Positions 17,363-25,302 of a stretch of 34,753 nucleotides of DNA are shown here, piece by piece (within the stretch, counting starts at the first letter, position 1; every line of letters begins with the position of its first letter). The DNA comes from Clostridiaceae bacterium. GTDB taxonomy: Bacteria > Bacillota > Clostridia > CAYPLH01 > DUMO01. The notes below the pieces were generated by a model, which saw only the letters and a program-made list of their open reading frames with translations, was not told where the DNA came from and searched no databases. The position numbers were made by a program, and so were the translations under genes. The DNA lies in the NCBI GenBank assembly GCA_012839865.1, contig DUMO01000047.1, positions 1 to 34,753 of the forward strand, given 5' to 3'.

Positions 17363-18450
17363 TTAAAGTAATGCATATATTGACCGACTGCAATGTTGGG
17401 GGCGCTGGCAGGTGGCTTTTGAACTTTCTAAAAAATGCCGACAAAACCAATTTCAATATAGAGGTAATTTTGCCAAAGGGCAGTCTCCTCGCCGGGTTTA
17501 TCAGAAGGACCGGCGTGCATGTGGAGGAACTTCCCTTCCTTGCGGAAAAGTCATTGGATTTAAAGGCTTTGAAGCCCCTATATTCGTACATCAAGTCATC
17601 AAAGCCTGACATTGTGCATGCCCACGCAAGCCTTACAGCGCGCATTGCAGCAAGACTGGCAGGGATAAAGGCCATAGTGTTTACAAAACACTGCCTGGAT
17701 AATAAAGCTTCTGTTTTGAAAAAAACCGCCAACCGGATAATCAACAGCTTGTTTTGCGACAGGATTATTGCCATATCCGAAGCTGTAAAAACAAGCCTTG
17801 TGGAAAATGGCACTCCTGCCCGAAAAGTAACCGTGATTTACAACGGTATACAACCGGTCAACAAGGTTTCGGAAGCTGAAAAGGATGAATTTCGACAAAA
17901 GCTGGGAATTAATCCTGATGATGCGGTTGTGGGGATAGTGGCAAGGCTGGAGGATGTAAAAGGGCACAGGTACTTCCTGGAGGCCGCATCTTTGATAAAA
18001 AACAAAATGAACAATGTCAAGTTCATAATAGCAGGCACAGGGTCCCAGCTGGCTAATATAAAGATGAAGGTCAAAGAGCTGGCACTGGTTAATAATGTTA
18101 TATTAACTGGCTACATTGACGATATTGAGAAATTGTTCGGTATTTTTGACGTAAATGTGATTACTTCCATCTCAGAAGCCCTTTGTCTTTCATTAATTGA
18201 AGGCATGAGCACAGGTCTGCCCTCGGTTGCATTTGAAACAGGCGGGATTGCCGAAGTGGTGGATGAGAAGTGCGGTTTTCTTGTTCCAGCAGGTGATACC
18301 GAAAAACTTGCCGAGGCTATAATAAAACTGTTGAATAATAAAGAATTACGGGATAAAATGGGTATTGAAGGAAAAAGGATTGCAAATACCAAATTTTCTG
18401 CCCGGATAATGGTAAATAAGATAGAAAACTTATATTCTGAACTGATATGA
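17359..18450 (+). CDS. GT4 family glycosyltransferase (2)
   Basis: The 363-residue protein has the two-domain GT-B fold: N-terminal MHILTDCNVGGAGRWLLN (nucleotide-sugar loop), IVHAHASLTARIAARLAG (about 90-107), then VGIVARLEDVKGH (about 193-205) and FIIAGTGSQ. The E-x7-E motif is within SEALCLSLIEG (about 274-284), followed by VAFETGGIAEVV. The start is TTG at 17359, which overlaps the preceding stop codon. GGGGGTGAT lies eight bases upstream of it, whereas the ATG at 17371 is 20 bases from that signal. It is likely to act on the same lipid-linked glycan as its neighbours. The sugar specificity is unknown. Confidence 0.92.
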   Translation: MIKVMHILTDCNVGGAGRWLLNFLKNADKTNFNIEVILPKGSLLAGFIRRTGVHVEELPFLAEKSLDLKALKPLYSYIKSSKPDIVHAHASLTARIAARLAGIKAIVFTKHCLDNKASVLKKTANRIINSLFCDRIIAISEAVKTSLVENGTPARKVTVIYNGIQPVNKVSEAEKDEFRQKLGINPDDAVVGIVARLEDVKGHRYFLEAASLIKNKMNNVKFIIAGTGSQLANIKMKVKELALVNNVILTGYIDDIEKLFGIFDVNVITSISEALCLSLIEGMSTGLPSVAFETGGIAEVVDEKCGFLVPAGDTEKLAEAIIKLLNNKELRDKMGIEGKRIANTKFSARIMVNKIENLYSELI

Positions 18451-18470
18451 AATATCTTAGGAGGTTGCAT

Positions 18471-18962
18471 ATGGGACTACTAGATAAAAAAGGCCGGCTT
18501 TTTGGGCTGATAAATATACTGGATCTGGCAATTGTTTTGATTATAGTTGCCTTACTTGCCGGAGGGCTTTATATTTACAAAAGCCACCGGGCAGAGACTC
18601 AATTGCCCACCACACCAATCGAAATCGATATAGAGCTTGTCCTGGATAAAGACACGGTAGATGCCATTGAAGTCGGACAACCGGTCATTGACAATCAAAA
18701 GGGAGCGAACCTTGGTGTAATATACGATAAAAAAGTCACAGAGCAAAAGGGTGTTTTTGGTGATGCTACAAAAGGTGAATTTGTAGAGAACGTTATACCG
18801 GGGCAATACAATGTAATTATCAGTCTTAAGACAGATGCCGTTGTCGAGCCGGATAGAATAACTGTATATGGTTTGGAGATAAATATAGGTAGGCCGGTAT
18901 ATTTCAAATGCGGTTCTTCGTATATAGGTTCTGGTTATTTTATAGGTATCAGGCTGCCTTAA
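18471..18962 (+). CDS. DUF4330 membrane-anchored protein (1)
   Basis: This 163-residue protein starts MGLLDKKGRLFGLINILDL and has one N-terminal membrane segment (about 15-36) followed by a beta-rich extracytoplasmic domain of about 125 residues. The conserved pattern (D.KG.LFG.IN..D......) and the later V..IIPG.YNV.I match DUF4330. The function of this family is not known. The start ATG at 18471 has AGGAGG six bases upstream and lies 20 bp after the second glycosyltransferase gene. A close paralogue follows at 19064. Their position inside the glycan cluster suggests an accessory role in export or assembly, which is an inference. Confidence 0.85.
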   Translation: MGLLDKKGRLFGLINILDLAIVLIIVALLAGGLYIYKSHRAETQLPTTPIEIDIELVLDKDTVDAIEVGQPVIDNQKGANLGVIYDKKVTEQKGVFGDATKGEFVENVIPGQYNVIISLKTDAVVEPDRITVYGLEINIGRPVYFKCGSSYIGSGYFIGIRLP

Positions 18963-18977
18963 GGCTGATACTTTTTT
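18947..18977 (+). terminator. Intrinsic terminator overlapping a stop codon
   Basis: TATCAGGC and GGCTGATA pair around an eight-base loop that contains the stop codon of the first DUF4330 gene. CTTTTTT follows directly. It probably attenuates transcription into the second half of the cluster. Confidence 0.65.
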
Positions 18978-19063
18978 GAAATTGCAAGTAACTTAATTGC
19001 CTAAATTACCGGATGCCATTTATTTTTATGGACGCTTATTAGAAATTGCAAGGGGGAAGTAAT

Positions 19064-19561
19064 TTGATAGTCGATAACAAGGGAAAGCTGTTTGGGAAAA
19101 TCAACCTGGTGGATTTTGCATTTTTACTCTTTATATTACTTGCGTTTTTAGGAGGAATTTACAGGTTTTTTATAGCAGGAAGCAAAGTGCAGGTTTCAGT
19201 ACCGGAATCCATTACATACACCGTCTCACTTAACGGAGTAAGGCAGGTTTCCGCAGATGCGATAAATGAAGGCGATAAGGTGTTTTTCGAACCTAGCAAC
19301 CAGCTCATGGGTACAATAGTCAAGAAGGTTGTTGAGCCTTCCCGGGGAAATGTTGTCAAAACGAACGGTGATGTTGTCGAATCAATTATTCCAGGAAAAT
19401 TTAATGTAACAATGACAATAAACATACAAACAGGAACTGATCCCGTGGAAACGGCAAATGTAAAAAACAAGCTGATAATCGGGAACAACATGTACTTAAA
19501 AACCCGAATGCTTCTTTTTGGTGTTACGGTTACCGGCGTAGAAATTGAGCAAATTCAATAA
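19064..19561 (+). CDS. DUF4330 membrane-anchored protein (2)
   Basis: This 165-residue paralogue of the preceding gene opens MIVDNKGKLFGKINLVDF (start codon TTG). It has one membrane segment (about 15-36), then an extracytoplasmic domain with SIIPGKFNVTMTI and a closing LLFGVTVTGVEIEQIQ. The TTG at 19064 is chosen because AAGGGGGAAGT precedes it by about six bases and the resulting N-terminus aligns with the first paralogue; another TTG at 19046 lies before that signal. A terminator separates the two copies, so this one may have its own expression level. The last 46 bases of its coding sequence are the first unit of a tandem repeat array that fills the next intergenic gap. Confidence 0.85.
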   Translation: MIVDNKGKLFGKINLVDFAFLLFILLAFLGGIYRFFIAGSKVQVSVPESITYTVSLNGVRQVSADAINEGDKVFFEPSNQLMGTIVKKVVEPSRGNVVKTNGDVVESIIPGKFNVTMTINIQTGTDPVETANVKNKLIIGNNMYLKTRMLLFGVTVTGVEIEQIQ

Positions 19562-19774
19562 TCCGGTGTTGCAGTTGCCATGTTGATATTGAACAACTTC
19601 AGCAATCCGGTATTGCGGTTTTTGGTTTGGATTTTGAACAACTTTAACAATCCGGTGTCACGGTTACGGACGTGATATTTAGCAGCTTCAACAATCCGGT
19701 AATTCTGTTACCAGTGCAGACATTGAACAACACAACCGGTGTTGCGGTTATCGGTGTAGTTATTGAACAACAGG
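19515..19774. repeat. Five decayed copies of the DUF4330 gene end
   Basis: Unit 0 (19515-19560) is the end of the DUF4330 coding sequence. Units follow at 19561-19604, 19605-19649, 19650-19693, 19694-19734 and 19735-19774. Each reads roughly ATCCGGTGTTGCGGTTA, then a variable stretch, then ATTGAACAACTTCAACA. The lengths of 40-45 bp do not keep a reading frame. The last copy runs into the AGGAGG at 19772. A longer reading frame for the next gene, from 19672, merely translates the last two units. Confidence 0.82.
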
Positions 19775-19803
19775 AGGTATTTATAATAGATTTGGAGACA
19801 GCA

Positions 19804-20937
19804 ATGCAGTATAATTACAAAATCTTGCTTACATTAATGGGACTTGAAATAGGAGGAGCCGAAACTCATGTGGTGGAGCTGGCGAAAGGCCTGAAGGAAC
19901 GTGGGTTTACTGTTATTGTTGCTTCAAATGGTGGTGTATATGTCAAGGAACTGGTCAATAACGGAATAAAGCATTATAAAGTTCCGCTACATAACAAAAT
20001 TCCCCACAATGTAATCAAATCCTATTCACTTCTTAAAAAAATCATTACCAGGGAAAAAATAGATTTGGTTCACGCCCACGCCCGCATACCCGCATTCATA
20101 TGCAATATTTTGCAGAAGCAGTTGGGTTTTCCCTACGTGACCACTGCCCATTGGGTGTTTACCACAAAGTGGGGGCTGAAATACCTGACTAACTGGGGTC
20201 AGAAAACCATTGCAGTAAGCGAAGATATAAAAGATTACCTGATTGTAAATTATGGTTTGCCGGAATCACGCATATACGTGACAATCAACGGCATCAATCC
20301 CAAAACCTTTTCCCCTGATATAGATTATTCCGATGTTTTTGAGGAATTTAATTTAAGCAGGGATAATATCCACATTGTGCATGTAAGCCGCCTTTCAAAG
20401 GATAAAAGCGATGTTGCCTTTCAGCTCGTAAACATAGCAGAGGAGCTTGTGTCCAGAATTCCCAACCTGGATATAGTAATTGTAGGCGACGGAAACGCTT
20501 TCCCCCGGTTGAGGATTTGTGCAGACAAGGTTAATGAAAAACTTGGCAGAAGAGTAGTTGTTTTAACCGGTGGCCGTACAGATATAAACAAGTTTATCGC
20601 CTTTTCCGACCTTTTTATCGGCATCAGCAGGGCAGCCCTGGAGGCCATGTCTGCAAGCAAGCCTGTGATCCTGACCGGCAATGAAGGCTACATTGGCATA
20701 TTTGATGACGACAAGCTGAAAATAGCGATGAATACAAACTTCACCGGCAGAGGTATGGGAATGCCAGATAAGGACATGTTGAAACAGGATATTTTCAAAG
20801 TCCTTCTGGAAATGGACGACACACAGAAAAAGGCATTGGGAGCTTATGGAAAAAGCATTATAGATAAATACTACTCAATAGACAGAATGGTTGAAGACAA
20901 CATTAAGGTATATATGGACAAGTTGAAGAACAACTAG
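19804..20937 (+). CDS. GT4 family glycosyltransferase (3)
   Basis: This 377-residue GT-B glycosyltransferase begins MQYNYKILLTLMGLEIGGAE. It has LVHAHARIPAFICN (about 88-101), IAVSEDIKDYL, VHVSRLSKDKS (about 192-202) and IVGDGNAFPRLR. The usual E-x7-E motif is altered: the region reads GISRAALEAMSASKPVI (about 276-292), with Arg in place of the first Glu, so it resembles GT4 relatives that use a different donor-site pattern. I chose ATG 19804, with GGAG six bases upstream, rather than the repeat-derived extension. An in-frame TTG at 19792 is possible given AGGAGG at 19772. It likely works with its neighbours on the same surface glycan. Confidence 0.9.
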   Translation: MQYNYKILLTLMGLEIGGAETHVVELAKGLKERGFTVIVASNGGVYVKELVNNGIKHYKVPLHNKIPHNVIKSYSLLKKIITREKIDLVHAHARIPAFICNILQKQLGFPYVTTAHWVFTTKWGLKYLTNWGQKTIAVSEDIKDYLIVNYGLPESRIYVTINGINPKTFSPDIDYSDVFEEFNLSRDNIHIVHVSRLSKDKSDVAFQLVNIAEELVSRIPNLDIVIVGDGNAFPRLRICADKVNEKLGRRVVVLTGGRTDINKFIAFSDLFIGISRAALEAMSASKPVILTGNEGYIGIFDDDKLKIAMNTNFTGRGMGMPDKDMLKQDIFKVLLEMDDTQKKALGAYGKSIIDKYYSIDRMVEDNIKVYMDKLKNN

Positions 20938-20947
20938 CTGAAAATGT

Positions 20948-21089
20948 GACATGGGGACAGGTCCCTTGTCCCGGCTCAGGCTCTGATATATTGGACACGG
21001 AAACAGTTTCCTTGTCCCGGTTTAAGCTCTGATATACTGGACACAGGGACAGCTTCCTTGTCCTGGCTTTTACTCCAGTTTAGACACTG
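20948..21089. repeat. Three tandem 46-50 bp units with REP-like cores
   Basis: Units start at 20948, 20994 and 21040. Each opens GACAC/T, carries a GGGACAGGTCCCTTGTCCC-like core, and continues with CTCTGATATATTG in the first two. The first core can form a GGGACA/TGTCCC hairpin; the second is changed to GGAAACAGTTTCC, which keeps a self-complementary arm pair. The array occupies nearly the whole gap between two genes. Confidence 0.75.
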
Positions 21090-21116
21090 ACTAACTCAAA
21101 CACAAGGTGATTACAC

Positions 21117-21854
21117 ATGAGAAAAACTTCCGACATACTCGGCATCCCGATAGACTGCGTAAATATGCAGGAAGCATTGGAACGCATCAAACTTTTCCTT
21201 TCAGAAGACAAAGCTCATTCGGTATACACTCCAAATTCAGAAATTATGATGGAAGCACAAAGAGACCCCTACTTAAAGGATATCTTATGCAGTGCGGACC
21301 TTTTGATTGCCGACGGGGCCGGAGTGGTGATGGCCTCAAGGATGCTGGGGTGCGACCTTCCTGAAAGGGTCACGGGAGTTGACCTTGCAAATAATATTCT
21401 TTCCCTTGATATAGGCAGGCCAATCCGTTTATACCTTTTTGGGGGTAAGCCCGGAGTAGCCGAGAAAGCCCGGGATAACATTCTGGCAAGGTATGGAAAT
21501 GTGGAAATATGCGGCTGCCGCAACGGTTATTTTTCTCCTGAAGAGGTACCCGGAATTATAAGCGAAATAAACTCAACCCACAGTGACGTGCTGCTTGTGG
21601 CATTAGGCCGGAAAAAACAGGAAAGCTTCATACATGAGAATAAAAATGACCTCAATGCAAAGGTATGTATCGGTTGCGGAGGTACCATCGACATATTTGC
21701 CGGGACAGCAGAACTTGCTCCCGATTTTTTCAGGAATCACAGCCTGGAGTGGCTGTTCCGTCTTTATAAGGAGCCCTGGAGATATAAAAGAATGCTGGAC
21801 CTTCCAAGGTTTATGTTCACCGTCTTTAAGCAAAAGTTGCGGAAGAAGGCATGA
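21117..21854 (+). CDS. WecG/TagA/CpsF family glycosyltransferase
   Basis: This 245-residue GT26 enzyme is related to TagA, which adds N-acetylmannosamine to undecaprenyl-diphosphate-GlcNAc at the cytoplasmic membrane, the second committed step of wall teichoic acid linkage-unit synthesis. Thr38 in TPNSE and the catalytic-type Asp66 in DGAGVV are present, as are GVDLAN, FGGKPGVAEKA (about 103-113), ALGRKKQE and GGTIDIFAG. The basic C-terminus (LYKEPWRYKRM) matches the membrane-association appendage. The start ATG at 21117 follows AAGGTGAT by six bases. It closes the plus-strand cluster and suggests that the cluster builds a polymer with a teichoic-acid-like or ManNAc-containing linkage. Specificity for ManNAc is family knowledge, not proven here. 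Confidence 0.9.
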   Translation: MRKTSDILGIPIDCVNMQEALERIKLFLSEDKAHSVYTPNSEIMMEAQRDPYLKDILCSADLLIADGAGVVMASRMLGCDLPERVTGVDLANNILSLDIGRPIRLYLFGGKPGVAEKARDNILARYGNVEICGCRNGYFSPEEVPGIISEINSTHSDVLLVALGRKKQESFIHENKNDLNAKVCIGCGGTIDIFAGTAELAPDFFRNHSLEWLFRLYKEPWRYKRMLDLPRFMFTVFKQKLRKKA

Positions 21855-22169
21855 GTCGCTTTTACAGACTCTGAAGCCTTTTTATGAACAACAGGCTATA
21901 ATACGGCAGTACAGCACCGGTAGGAAAACAATCGATTTAAAAAAAGCTCCGAAGCGTCGAACTCCGGAACTTTTGACTTAATTTTCTTTGTAAATATCCC
22001 GCTCAATTAATTCCGTGAACTTGTTTACACTCAGACAGCAAGGGCATTATAAATTCCAGGGCATTAAAACTGCGTTTTTGCATACCTCGCAGTAATAGCT
22101 GTAATATAGTTTATAAAATTGCTGCCCAAACCTTTTGGAATCAGCCAGGTAGTAATTGCACCCAGTTTG
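21855..22169. other. Gap between convergent genes
   Basis: There is no gene in this 315-bp gap. It holds a bidirectional terminator candidate at 21942-21974, a weak inverted repeat ACTGCG/CGCAGT at 22069-22093, and a short duplicated phrase AGGGCATTA at about 22040 and 22059. Nothing else is recognised. Confidence 0.6.
21942..21974. terminator. Bidirectional intrinsic terminator candidate
   Basis: AAAAGCTCCG pairs with CGGAACTTTT (one mismatch) around a 13-base loop. T runs lie on both sides; the minus-strand run of seven T is the longer. It lies between the convergent TagA-type gene and the exported coiled-coil gene. Confidence 0.6.
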
Positions 22170-23078
22170 TTATTTTATAGTATATTCTCCTTTTACCATA
22201 ACCCACGCAGTATCGGATGTAACCACAAGCCCCCTGCCGTCGTCCCTTGGCGACATGAGCAGATGGTTGAGCGGGACATTTTCCCCTCCCATTACATCCT
22301 TGCCCGTGCCTGATGTCAAGTCAACCAATCCTCCCAAACCGGCATTGCTTCCCACTGCTACCGCAGAACCACCACGAAGAAGCATTTCGGCGCTTGCTCC
22401 TATAACAAGGTGTTGTCCTGATTTTAGTTCAAGTATTTCAAATTTCGTATTCGTGGGCTCGGTCGTGCCAATCTTGTCTAATTTGCTGTCAATGTCCGAA
22501 AGAGCGGTCTTTAGCTCATCAATGTCGGTTTTCAGCTTATCAGCCGTTACCTGAATGTCCGATATCCTTTTGTTCTGGGTAAGTAACGTGCTGACAAAAG
22601 AGCTGTCAGCGTTTTCAAGAGAAACAACCCTTGCGTTGATTTTGCTTAATTCCACCAATAAATCACTGGATGTACCTTCTGATAATTTATCAGATAGTTC
22701 ATTTAATTTGTTGGATAATTCATTAATTTTTTGATTCATTAAAAGAATCTGAGCAGTGATTTCACCAAGGCTTGCTTCATCCGGTGCGCTTCCGGGGTTG
22801 GTACCTCCGGAGGATGTCTCCCCGGATTGCTCCCCAGTTGACCCAGTGCCGTTTGATTCATGAGGTGATGAAATGTGGGAATCAATCTTTTGGGATAAGC
22901 TGCTGATTAACGCATACAGCTCATTAAACTTGCCGTCAACATAGTCTTTTGAAACAAGCGGGTTTTCAAAGGAACCCGGATCACCGACGGCCTGCACTAT
23001 TTGCATTAAGAAAATTGTGCTTAAAAAAACCAATGAAATAATAATATGTTTCAATCTTATGTATTTAGTGACTCTCAT
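22170..23078 (-). CDS. Exported coiled-coil protein of unknown function
   Basis: This 302-residue protein has a basic N-terminus and a hydrophobic segment (about 11-30) that looks like a signal peptide or uncleaved anchor. A Ser/Gly/Thr-rich linker (about 71-98) and heptad-patterned coiled coil (about 100-205) follow. The compact C-terminal domain (about 213-302) contains FEILELKSGQHLVIGASAEMLLRGG and PLNHLLMSPRDDGRGL. Similar C-terminal domains occur in uncharacterised Firmicutes secreted proteins, as far as I recall; no activity is known to me. The start ATG at 23078 has GGGGAG ten bases upstream. It lies 26 bp after the EndoA-like toxin gene and could be read through from the toxin-antitoxin promoter. 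Confidence 0.75.
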   Translation of the reverse strand: MRVTKYIRLKHIIISLVFLSTIFLMQIVQAVGDPGSFENPLVSKDYVDGKFNELYALISSLSQKIDSHISSPHESNGTGSTGEQSGETSSGGTNPGSAPDEASLGEITAQILLMNQKINELSNKLNELSDKLSEGTSSDLLVELSKINARVVSLENADSSFVSTLLTQNKRISDIQVTADKLKTDIDELKTALSDIDSKLDKIGTTEPTNTKFEILELKSGQHLVIGASAEMLLRGGSAVAVGSNAGLGGLVDLTSGTGKDVMGGENVPLNHLLMSPRDDGRGLVVTSDTAWVMVKGEYTIK

Positions 23079-23104
23079 CTTTAGTACTCCCCTTATTTTG
23101 TTAC

Positions 23105-23455
23105 TTATAACTCAACAAGGCCAAAACTCACAACCAGCGCTTCATTAACCTTTTCCATCAATTCGTCGTCCAAATGCCCTATTTTCTCTCTCAGTCTTTT
23201 TTTGTCTATTGTTCTGATTTGCTCCAGAAGTATTACCGAGTCTTTGGCCAATCCATATTCTTTAGCTCCGATTTCTATGTGCGTGGGCAACTTTGCTTTA
23301 TTAATTTGTGAAGTAATAGCCGCCGCTATTACAGTCGGGCTGTACTTATTGCCTATATCGTTCTGAACAATAAGAACAGGCCTTATGCCTCCCTGTTCCG
23401 ATCCAATGACTGGACTTAAGTCGGCATAATATATATCTCCTCTCTTAATTACCAA
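23105..23455 (-). CDS. ndoA: EndoA/MazF-type mRNA endoribonuclease toxin
   Basis: This 116-residue PemK/MazF protein is very like B. subtilis EndoA (NdoA), which cuts mRNA at UACAU-type sites. The family landmarks are present: [29 protein letters not shown], and AAAITSQ..KAKLPTH. Arg25 and Thr48, the catalytic positions of EndoA, are conserved. The start is TTG at 23455, two bases after the antitoxin stop codon, with GGAG upstream. This matches the tightly coupled layout expected for a toxin-antitoxin pair. The order alr, antitoxin, toxin on one strand is the same as in B. subtilis. The recognition site in this organism is not visible from sequence. Confidence 0.93.
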   Translation of the reverse strand: MVIKRGDIYYADLSPVIGSEQGGIRPVLIVQNDIGNKYSPTVIAAAITSQINKAKLPTHIEIGAKEYGLAKDSVILLEQIRTIDKKRLREKIGHLDDELMEKVNEALVVSFGLVEL

Positions 23456-23457
23456 TT

Positions 23458-23733
23458 CTACTCCAACTCCCCAAGTCGCTTTTCATAATTTATAAGCTGG
23501 TCGCAATCTGCACGGAAACATATTTCTGCAAATTCAGTATTTACACTCGCCATTTCAGTATAACCTCTCATCATCCAATTACGGATCTCTATCTTCTTCC
23601 TCTCTCTGATATACAATTTCATAGCTTCCCGAACAAATTCACTCCTACTGGTCTTCTCCAGGGAAACCATATAGTCAACTTCCTTGAGCAAATTATCAGG
23701 CAGGCTTATCAAAATCTTCTTAAACTGAGCCAA
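23458..23733 (-). CDS. Ribbon-helix-helix antitoxin (EndoAI/MazE-type)
   Basis: This 91-residue protein has an N-terminal ribbon-helix-helix DNA-binding domain ([37 protein letters not shown] split over residues 5-41), followed by a helical, charged tail that in EndoAI wraps around the toxin. The start is TTG at 23733, with a run of six G five bases upstream. A strong promoter lies about 110 bp upstream, and antitoxin-toxin complexes usually repress such promoters. The toxin gene follows after two bases. The family is confident by context even though MazE-side sequences vary widely. Confidence 0.9.
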   Translation of the reverse strand: MAQFKKILISLPDNLLKEVDYMVSLEKTSRSEFVREAMKLYIRERKKIEIRNWMMRGYTEMASVNTEFAEICFRADCDQLINYEKRLGELE

Positions 23734-24129
23734 TTTAACCCCCCCACTTCACGATCCGTCAATGGACCAGAAAAGAAGCTTAAAAATGATAAAACAGCTA
23801 AAACAGATTAATCAATATATTAGAATCTTTGTATATATCATTATATCTTCAATATATGCATGGGTCAATTTAAACTTGTATCTAAAATGGCCATATTCAG
23901 CATGCAATAATTTACATTTGATGAGGATCCGCAAGAATTCAGGTGTGCAGAAGCCGCATGCCCATAGACCACGCTTCGAAAAGAATTCACAGGTTTACAA
24001 ACTAAAGTGTGCTAAATCATCACGCCCCTGACCACTTTCTGAATCAGTTTGCCAGGCTTACAATAATCGCACTATGCAGGTTTTCGCACTGAACGGCGAA
24101 AATTTCAGGAACGGTGTTCAACAGTTTAA
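23734..24129. other. Noncoding gap between alr and the toxin-antitoxin genes
   Basis: This gap of 396 bp contains the toxin-antitoxin promoter at 23840-23868 and no supported gene. An 89-codon plus-strand frame at 23762-24031 has no ribosome-binding site and no recognisable features. I see no clear terminator for alr. Confidence 0.6.
23840..23868 (-). promoter_or_regulatory. Strong sigma-A promoter for the toxin-antitoxin operon
   Basis: On the minus strand TTGACC (-35) and a perfect TATAAT (-10) are 17 bp apart. They lie about 105 bp upstream of the antitoxin start, so the transcript has a leader of roughly 100 bases. Confidence 0.8.
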
Positions 24130-25302
24130 TTACTCCAACAGATAATTCAGTACATTTAATACTCTGCCATTTTTTATGTAAACCCTTGGAATCCTTTTCC
24201 CAATTATGCATATGACCTCATAATTAATTGTTCCCATCAAAGATGCTACTTCTTCAACAGTTATTTTGTTGCTCCCCTGTGTTCCAAACACCACCACCTC
24301 ATCTCCGACTTTAACCTCAGACTTCAGTTCGGTAACATCAATCATGCATTGATCCATGCATATCGTACCTACTACAGGTGCAAATTCACCATTTACCAAA
24401 ACTCTTGCCTTGTTGCTTAAGACCCTTGAAAACCCGTCGGCATATCCGATAGGCAAAGTGGCAATCCTGCTCTCCCTTTGGGTCTTAAAAGTCCTGCCAT
24501 AACTGATGCAGGTGTCTTTCTCAACATTTTTAACAAGTATAACATTGGCCTTGAGGGTCATGGCCGGCTTCAAATCCAGCTTCGTTTGGTCTGTCTCACC
24601 GGAAGGGTACAGTCCATAGAGCAAAATACCCGGCCTTACCATGTCAAGGTGCATATACGGGTATTTGATAGTCGCCGCACTGTTTGCCGCATGCTTCACA
24701 GGAATGTGCACGCCAATCCTGCTTAACTCATTTATTATGCTTAAAAATCTGTCAAACTGCATTACAGTGTAACTTTCGTCTTCTTCATCGGCTGATGAAA
24801 AGTGCGTAAACAACCCTTCAACAACTATTCCTGGCAGTTTGCTGATGGCAACTACATTTTCCACCGCACTGTACCCGGGCATGAAACCAACTCTGGACAT
24901 GCCGGTATCAACTTTTATATGAATTCTTACTTCCCTCTGCATTTTAACCGCTGCCTGTGAAAGGGCTTGTGCAAGGTCAAAGCTGAAAACAGTCTGGGTA
25001 ACATTGTATTCCAGTATCTCCTCCGCTCTTTTCGGGTCGGTATAGCTCAATATCAAAATCGGAACCTTTATACCGTCCTTCCTCAACTGGATTGCCTCAT
25101 CAAGCATCGATACCGCCAGCCTGCTTACGCCGTTTTGTATCAGCGTTCTGACAACTTCAAAAACACCGTGGCCGTATGCATCCGCCTTTACAGCAGCCAT
25201 AATCTCGGCCTTGCTGTCTGTAATTCTCCTTATCTCCCTCACATTATGGGCTATGTTATCAAGATTGATTTCAGCCCATGCTCTGTTTAGCTTGTATTCC
25301 AT
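24130..25302 (-). CDS. alr: Alanine racemase
   Basis: This PLP enzyme interconverts L- and D-alanine for peptidoglycan and other wall polymers. The 390-residue protein has the PLP motif AAVKADAYGHG with Lys39, and the second catalytic base Tyr268 in CISYGRTF. It also has HIKVDTGMSRVGF, THFSSAD, and the C-terminal GTICMDQCMIDVT. The start ATG at 25302 (MEYKLNRAWAEINL) has GGGGG three to four bases upstream; the longer frame from 25326 is not supported by a similar signal. The neighbouring toxin-antitoxin pair is in the same order as in Bacillus. No promoter stands out upstream. Confidence 0.96.
   Translation of the reverse strand: MEYKLNRAWAEINLDNIAHNVREIRRITDSKAEIMAAVKADAYGHGVFEVVRTLIQNGVSRLAVSMLDEAIQLRKDGIKVPILILSYTDPKRAEEILEYNVTQTVFSFDLAQALSQAAVKMQREVRIHIKVDTGMSRVGFMPGYSAVENVVAISKLPGIVVEGLFTHFSSADEEDESYTVMQFDRFLSIINELSRIGVHIPVKHAANSAATIKYPYMHLDMVRPGILLYGLYPSGETDQTKLDLKPAMTLKANVILVKNVEKDTCISYGRTFKTQRESRIATLPIGYADGFSRVLSNKARVLVNGEFAPVVGTICMDQCMIDVTELKSEVKVGDEVVVFGTQGSNKITVEEVASLMGTINYEVICIIGKRIPRVYIKNGRVLNVLNYLLE

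Noticed and set aside
19672-19803. N-terminal extension of the third glycosyltransferase, with GVAVIGVVIEQQ resembling the end of the DUF4330 protein
   Set aside because: It translates the last units of the tandem repeat; a ribosome-binding site supports the start at 19804.
23762-24031. 89-codon plus-strand frame in the gap after alr
   Set aside because: There is no ribosome-binding site or family resemblance, and it overlaps the toxin-antitoxin promoter.
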